64,000 nt of DNA, from NCBI RefSeq assembly GCF_001544015.1, contig NZ_AP014924.1, forward strand, positions 2,852,001 through 2,916,000, written 5' to 3'. The first letter of the stretch is position 1, and each line of letters starts with the position of its first letter. A program made the position numbers and the translations under genes. The stretch comes from Limnochorda pilosa (GTDB lineage: Bacteria > Bacillota > Limnochordia > Limnochordales > Limnochordaceae). Below are positions 58,999-64,000 of this stretch, in pieces. Under the pieces are notes generated by a model. That model did not search any database. It was not told the DNA's origin and worked only from the letters and a program-made list of their open reading frames with translations.

Positions 58999-60339
58999 CT
59001 AGAACAGGAATGCAAGACCGACGCGCGCCCGCAAGCCGGAGAAGTCGAAGACGAAAGGATCGCCGTCTGCATCAGTGATGTAGTCAGTCTGGTCCTCGCC
59101 GGTCTTCCTGTCGGTCCAGCTCACGTCCTCGAAACGGAGCATCTGATAGCCGACACCCAGGTCCAGTGATGCGGATGTACCCATGGAGACGGTCACACCC
59201 ACGCTCCTCTCGTATCCGAGGGCCTGGGCGGATCCATCAAAGGCCTCAGAGTATGAATACGTGTCATCCCATGCATCCCAGTAGGCATACTCGGAGCCGC
59301 GGTAATTGCCGTAATGATCGTAGTAGCAATAGTAGTAATCCGCCATGTGGCTCCAGCTGTAAGCTGTGCTATTCTGCGTTGAAGCGGAGAGCCAGTAGTA
59401 ACCAATACCCCAAGATAGCCGGACTCGAACACCACCTTCGCCGAGTCTCAGGCCAGCCTGTACGACGGGGCCCAATGCCTGCTGGGAGATGCCCATGCTC
59501 ATGTCTTCCGAGCCCGACACGAAGTCGTCGGCATAGGTGTCTCGCCACCCGTAGGTATATGTCCCATCCGGCAGTTGCCAATATCCGTACTCATGTGCTG
59601 TGGTATACGACCTTCTTAGGCCATCCGTTGAGATTGATAGGCTGGCCTCACTATCATTGGGCTTGAGATACCTGACTCCCATTGCTACGAAGAAGGGCTG
59701 ACCATCCAATGTAAGATTCGCTTCTCCCGAAAAGCCGGCATCAATACTCTCAGCCGGAATTCTCGATGTGTCGTAGTCTTCGTCGGCCGCCGTAGACGCT
59801 ACCATCTTGGCATAGTCATTGTACCAGTCGATGAACTCGTTCCATTGATCCATGGCGACCAAAGCGTAGCCACCGATGAGCTGAAACCCTGTCCTGCTGC
59901 TGGCTGTTCCTCGTGTTGGGCCCTCGCGTTCCAGCACACGTTCTGGCGGGATAAGACGTGCCGGCTCCAGCAGCACGTCCAGAGTCTGGTCGCCGCCAAA
60001 GATCTGGATGTTCTGCGTGTAGTTGCGATAACCGGGTGCGCTCGCGATCAAGGTGGTTGCCCCAACGGGGACGCCGGCGAAGACGAACACCCCCGCATCA
60101 TCCGCCACGGCTGTCATGCCGCAAGCGGTGAGACGAAGCCGTGCTCGCGGAAGTGGTTCGCCTGTTTCCGCGTCCACTACACGTCCACGGAGAGTGCCAA
60201 GCTGCACATCCTGACCCTGGGCTGCGACCCTGTGCACACTCGGGCTCCATGTCGACAGGAGTACGAATAGCGCTGTACCCAGCAGGGCAACCCTAATGAA
60301 GAGCCGAGGTACGTGGGACCGTCGCGGATCATAGCGCAC
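58999..60339 (-). CDS. Secreted protein with CarboxypepD_reg-like domain and putative outer-membrane beta-barrel
   Basis: The 446-residue protein has a signal peptide (LFIRVALLGTALFVLLSTWSPSVHRVAA) and a carboxypeptidase regulatory-like domain (LGTLRGRVVDAETGEPLPRARLRLTACGMTAVADDAGVFVFAGVPVGATTLIASAPGY). A long Tyr/Asp/Gly-rich C-terminal part with alternating strand patterns follows (VVQAGLRLGEGGVRVRLSWGIGYYWLSA, SASLDLGVGYQMLRF) and ends ARVGLAFLF with terminal Phe, as in outer-membrane barrels. AT-richer than its neighbours. Function unknown. Confidence 0.72.
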   Translation of the reverse strand: MRYDPRRSHVPRLFIRVALLGTALFVLLSTWSPSVHRVAAQGQDVQLGTLRGRVVDAETGEPLPRARLRLTACGMTAVADDAGVFVFAGVPVGATTLIASAPGYRNYTQNIQIFGGDQTLDVLLEPARLIPPERVLEREGPTRGTASSRTGFQLIGGYALVAMDQWNEFIDWYNDYAKMVASTAADEDYDTSRIPAESIDAGFSGEANLTLDGQPFFVAMGVRYLKPNDSEASLSISTDGLRRSYTTAHEYGYWQLPDGTYTYGWRDTYADDFVSGSEDMSMGISQQALGPVVQAGLRLGEGGVRVRLSWGIGYYWLSASTQNSTAYSWSHMADYYYCYYDHYGNYRGSEYAYWDAWDDTYSYSEAFDGSAQALGYERSVGVTVSMGTSASLDLGVGYQMLRFEDVSWTDRKTGEDQTDYITDADGDPFVFDFSGLRARVGLAFLF

Positions 60340-60479
60340 TAGTCTTCAACCCTGTCCTTTGGGGATCGTCTTGATGATAGACCTGGACGTTATCCGGGCA
60401 CGGGCGCAAAGACGCCGCCCCCGTGTATGGCTATCGGACATGCTTCTATGTCCTTGAGAGCCTTGTTTCTAGTCCCTTG

Positions 60480-61078
60480 GTCATTCAAACTGTGAAGATC
60501 GACCACGGTGACTCCCTGCGGGGGGCAGGCCTGATGGTCCTCCTGCTCTTCTGGGAGAAGCTCGGCATGGATCAGGTGCTGCAGGACCTCACCCCCGCGC
60601 AGCGCCAGTCGACCCTGGCCATGGTCCTCCAGCGAATCGTCGATCCGGGCAGCAAGCTGAGCCTCAAGGAGCGGCTGGCCAACACGGTCATCGCCCGACC
60701 CTTCTCGGCCACGCGGCTCGATGAGGACAAGCTCTACGACTCATGGACGTCCTGCACCAGCACTTCGATGGAATCCAGGGCCGCCTGCGCATGCGCCGGG
60801 CGGCAGCTCCGTCGCTCTGCCTCTACGACGTGACGAGCACCTACTTCGAGGGGACCAAGGCCGAGGAAGGCGCCTACGGACACTCCCGCGACAAGCGCTG
60901 GGGCCGGTATCAGATCGTGATCGGCCTGGTCTGCGACGAAGAAGGGGTGCCGCTGGCTATCGAGGTGTGGCCGGGGAACACGGCCAATCGCAGCACGATC
61001 CAGGCGCAGGTGAAGGCGCTCAAGGAGCGCTTCCAGATCGAGCGGGCGATCTTCGTCGGGGATGCGGGGATGTTGTAG
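60480..61078 (+). pseudogene. IS1634/IS4-type transposase relic, frameshifted and truncated
   Basis: The N-terminal part reads VKIDHGDSLRGAGLMVLLLF...SKLSLKERLANTVIARPFSATRLDEDKLYD. The frame then shifts near 60740 to MDVLHQHFDGIQGRLRMRRAAAPSLCLYDVTSTYFEG...GNTANRSTIQAQVKALKERFQIERAIFVGDAGM and stops. The catalytic YDVTSTYFEG block is present but the C-terminal half is lost. Same family as the relic at 44870-45390. Confidence 0.75.
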
Positions 61079-61934
61079 ATGTCAACCCCCAGCGGGGTCT
61101 GCTGCGGCGGCGTCTCCATACGGCTCACGGCCTGGACGATTGCCTCTCGGGCGCCGGAATCGATCAGCCCCGCTCGCCGGCCCTGGTCTGCTTCCTCCGC
61201 CTTGGGATAACTCAACCGCACCCACCTGGATCCGAGGTAACACTGGGCACCGGTGGAGGGAAAGGGTATGATCCAGCTTGTCCACCACCACAACCACCGT
61301 GAGACGCGGGATCGGTGCCGGAATCCGCTTCTTGGCCAGGATAGTGGCCAGGGGCCGCTTCTCGGGGAGCATCCGAGAGATGGCGCCCAGGGTCTACCTG
61401 CCGACGACTCCGTCGGGTACGAGCTCGCGGCTGGCATGAAAGCTCGTGCCAGGCGCTGAGCCTCCTCGGCCTCTTGGGCACCCGTCCCTGGCCACCCGGT
61501 AGGTGATTGACGACGGCTTCCTCAAGCAAGTACATCCCGTTCTGACTCCGGGGCCTGGCGGCCCGCACTACCAGGGCTCCGTTTACAAACTGAAACCAGA
61601 GGCTAAGGAATATGAGACGGGCGTGGCCAAATAACGTGATCCGCGACAGGAGAAGGGCCTGAGCCGGCCAGTCAAGGCCGCTTCTTTATCGCTCTATTGT
61701 TCAGGTCGACGCCGTCCTGCTGCACGAAGAGGCCGTGCATGCGACCGTAGCCCTCGGGCACGGCGAAGGGAATCTGTCGGGGTCCAGGAGCGCATAGCGT
61801 TACTACTGCCCCCGATTAGCACCTGCAGCTCGGCCTGACGGGCACCCCGCCAGCTTCAGCCGGCCTCGCATACGGCGAGGTCGTCACACCTACGCGCATT
61901 CGAAGCTGGGGTTCGATCGGAGCCGCACTGCTCT
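61079..61934. other. Scrambled remnants, no intact gene
   Basis: Short protein-like pieces occur in different frames. On the minus strand near 61090-61190 there is SGAREAIVQAVSRMETPPQQ. Near 61230-61370 there is RLTVVVVVDKLDHTLSLHR, perhaps from a transposase. On the plus strand, ending at 61634, there is GSVYKLKPEAKEYETGVAK. None forms a complete gene. Confidence 0.5.
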
Positions 61935-62894
61935 TCATTCCGTCGAACCGGGAGCCGCGTCTGCGACCGGCGCGGATCGCAGTTCTGCAGCCCACCGTTC
62001 TCGACGAACGATGGCATCGTGACGGGTCAGCGTCGCGAGCGCCCGGTGATAGATGGGAGCATCGACCATCCGCCCTTCGACGGAAATGGCACCCCGACCC
62101 TCCGCGGTGGCGCGCTCGTACTCCGAGACGATCAGCCGCGCTTGAGCGATTTCGCTCTCGGACGGCCCAAACTCCTCGTTGAGCACCAAGACCTGACTTG
62201 GATGAATGGCGCTCGCCCCAACGAATCCGAGTCTCCGCGAGCGACGGATGCTCTGACGGAAGGCATCCAGGTCCCGGTAATCCGCGACCGTTCCGACGAA
62301 ACCGAGTGGCATCACACGTGCGGAGCGGGCCGCGAAGACCACCTGCAGTTTGGGGTAAAGCAGACCCTCGGGTTCAGGGAGCATTCCTGTGGATGAAGCA
62401 AAGTCCTCCGCGCCGAGCGTAAGCGCGACGACCCGTGGAGAGGACGAGGCAATCTCCTGCATCCGAAAGAAGGCGCTCGCCGTCTCTACCATCGTAATGA
62501 ATGCGATCGAGCCGACCTCAAGACCGCGCTCGCGCTCCAGCTCGGAAACGACCTCGTCGATCATTCGCACGTGGTCGGCGCTCTCCACCTTAGGAAGGGC
62601 GAAAGCGTTCACCCCGGGCATGACGCATGCCTCAAGATCGGCAACGGCCAGCCGCCAGGGGCGGTTGATGCGGATGACCACATCAGCCCCTCCTCGGCTC
62701 ACCTTGGCCACGGCGTCCGGGACGCGCGATCTGGCTTCCGCCTTCTCGCTTGGCGAAACGCTGTCCTCGAGGTCGAGCTGTATGGCGTCTGCGCCGCGTG
62801 TGTGCGCTTTCTCCACGAAACGGTCCACCGTTACCGGCACGTAGAGGAGAGACCGCCAAACTGGCAGATCTCGGACGGACGTCCTGCTGCTCAT
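61935..62894 (-). CDS. CoA-ester lyase, HpcH/HpaI (CitE-like) family
   Basis: The 319-residue TIM-barrel lyase resembles CitE, malyl-CoA and citramalyl-CoA lyases. It shows RSLLYVPVTVDRFVEKAHTRGADAIQLDLEDSV (DLEDSV metal region), VVIRINRPW, VNAFALPKVESADHV, MVETASAFF (Glu ligand), TLGAEDFASSTG (Asp ligand) and GASAIHPSQV. ATG 62894 is preferred over GTG 62903 by ribosome-site spacing. It is 24 bp downstream of a CoA-transferase gene, so the two probably activate and cleave one hydroxy-acid. Confidence 0.88.
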   Translation of the reverse strand: MSSRTSVRDLPVWRSLLYVPVTVDRFVEKAHTRGADAIQLDLEDSVSPSEKAEARSRVPDAVAKVSRGGADVVIRINRPWRLAVADLEACVMPGVNAFALPKVESADHVRMIDEVVSELERERGLEVGSIAFITMVETASAFFRMQEIASSSPRVVALTLGAEDFASSTGMLPEPEGLLYPKLQVVFAARSARVMPLGFVGTVADYRDLDAFRQSIRRSRRLGFVGASAIHPSQVLVLNEEFGPSESEIAQARLIVSEYERATAEGRGAISVEGRMVDAPIYHRALATLTRHDAIVRRERWAAELRSAPVADAAPGSTE

Positions 62895-62918
62895 CTTGTC
62901 CACACCTTCCCTTTTCCG

Positions 62919-64000
62919 CTAGATCACCTGCTCGCTTGCGAGCTGCTCCAGCTCGTCGGGTCGCAGGCCCACTTCCGTCAGAACCTCCTCGTTGTGTCGA
63001 CCCAGGTCAGGACCCGGCCAGGCGATGGAGCCGGGGGTACGGGAGAACCGCGGGACTACAGCATGCATCAGCACGGATCCTGGGTCCTCGCCTCCATCGA
63101 GATCCGCGACCTCCACGACGACGCCCCGCTCCCGAATGTGCGCATCGCCGAGCAGGTCTCGGATGTCGTAGACCGGCGCCACCGAGACGCCCGCCGCCTG
63201 CAGCTCTCGAAGGTTCTCTTCAAGGGTTCGCTCCGAAAACCTGGCCTGCAGGATGGCATCCAGCTCTTCGACGTGGGCCACCCGGTCTGAATTGGTCCGA
63301 AAGCGCGGATCGGAGATGAGTTCGGCACAGTCGAGGGCTCGGAAGAGGCGCTCGGTCATGACCTGAGTCGAGGCCGAGAGCGCCATCCAACGTCCATCTT
63401 TCGTCCGGTAGACGTTTCGAGGAGCCGTCGTGTTCGATCGACTTCCCACGCGTTTCGGCACCTCGCCTGTCAACTGAAAGCTTGCAGCCAGCGGGCCCAG
63501 GATAGACAGGAGGGGTTCCAGGAGAGACAAATCGACGACCTGGCCACCCCCTCCTTCCACCTCCACATGCCGCAAAGCAGCCAGCGTGGCCATGGCCCCA
63601 TAGGTCCCTGCTACCATGTCGGCCAGGGAGAGAGGGGGCAGCAAGGGCTCCCGGTCCTCGAAACCGTTCATGGCGGCAAACCCTGACATGGCCTCAACCA
63701 ACGTGCCAAAGCCGGGCTTTGGGGCGTACGGCCCTGTCTGGCCCCATCCCGAAAGCCGGACGATGACCAGCCGTGGATTGCGCCCCAGCAGCGTAGCCGG
63801 CCCAAGTCCCATCTGTTCGAGCGTTCCCGGCTTGAAGTTCTCCACAAAGATAGAGGCGGTCTCCAGCAATTTGAGAAGGATCTCCCGAGCCCTGGGATCT
63901 TTGAGGTTGAGAGTGATGCTCCGCTTGCCGCGCCCGTAGACCTTCCAGTTTAGGCTGACGCCTTTCACCTTCCAGTCTCGCAAGGGATCCCCGCGTCCGG
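62919..64000 (-). CDS. CaiB/BaiF family III CoA-transferase (5' end off window)
   Basis: About 360 residues are present: GDPLRDWKVKGVSLNWKVYGRGKRSITLNLKDPRAREILLKLLETASIFVENFKPGTLEQMGLG, then VRLSGWGQTGPYAPKPGFGTLVEAMSGFAAMNG and RNVYRTKDGRWMALSAST. These are typical of formyl-CoA, carnitine-CoA and succinyl-CoA:citramalate transferases. The N-terminus, including the catalytic Asp region, lies partly beyond the window. Operon partner of the CoA-ester lyase. Confidence 0.88.
   Translation of the reverse strand, partial: GRGDPLRDWKVKGVSLNWKVYGRGKRSITLNLKDPRAREILLKLLETASIFVENFKPGTLEQMGLGPATLLGRNPRLVIVRLSGWGQTGPYAPKPGFGTLVEAMSGFAAMNGFEDREPLLPPLSLADMVAGTYGAMATLAALRHVEVEGGGGQVVDLSLLEPLLSILGPLAASFQLTGEVPKRVGSRSNTTAPRNVYRTKDGRWMALSASTQVMTERLFRALDCAELISDPRFRTNSDRVAHVEELDAILQARFSERTLEENLRELQAAGVSVAPVYDIRDLLGDAHIRERGVVVEVADLDGGEDPGSVLMHAVVPRFSRTPGSIAWPGPDLGRHNEEVLTEVGLRPDELEQLASEQVI

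Overview
The window comes from a high-GC bacterium of Firmicutes type. Evidence for this is a leucine T-box leader, purine-rich Shine-Dalgarno sites, SufB and SufU, and PspA with its PspAA and PspAB partners. The 58999-60339 gene encodes a secreted protein that ends like an outer-membrane beta-barrel. Together with the composition this suggests a diderm Firmicutes lineage such as Limnochordia. That placement is inference. No rRNA, tRNA or CRISPR array was seen.

Layout, 1-25.9 kb: mostly housekeeping. It holds leuS (5' end only) with its T-box leader, the trkA-trkH potassium system, an ABC_sub_bind-type ABC transporter next to an Lrp/AsnC regulator, a LysM protein, apgM, a Rieske protein with sufB, an envelope pair (polysaccharide deacetylase and MGDG-type glycosyltransferase), sufU with a rhodanese, a PiT/CysP-like permease, arginine deiminase, csaA, a complete liv amino-acid ABC operon, a SIMPL protein, and htpX-pspAB.

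25.9-34 kb: two toxin-antitoxin modules (RHH/VapC and HicBA) sit between the two halves of a psp membrane-stress locus. Next come a decayed stretch with TetR, DUF4402 and LysM remnants, an HD-GYP/FapA operon, and a gene-free stretch with a run of 20 C.

33.3-48.9 kb: the most unusual part. A divergently placed HTH-TPR regulator (39072) faces an operon of two small secreted peptides, a TlpA-like thiol protein, two FtsX-type permeases, an ATPase and a secreted protein. On its other side is a paralogous permease pair with an HlyD adaptor but no ATPase. Next are an IS1634-type relic and a compact, translationally coupled, AT-richer cluster (48656 to 45430): a small hydrophobic peptide with features of circular bacteriocin precursors, a large membrane protein, a small membrane protein, an ABC ATPase and a further membrane protein. 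I read this area as an export, immunity or signalling island for small secreted peptides.

49-57.1 kb: a DapB-like dehydrogenase, an Rrf2/NsrR-like regulator with a quinol nitric oxide reductase, an SDR overlapping a QueA-like gene, and a membrane-anchored molybdopterin oxidoreductase.

57.4-64 kb: an IS256-family element with the tail of an L,D-transpeptidase gene at its left edge, the putative beta-barrel protein, a second IS1634-type relic, scrambled remnants, and a CoA-ester lyase with a CaiB/BaiF CoA-transferase that runs off the window.
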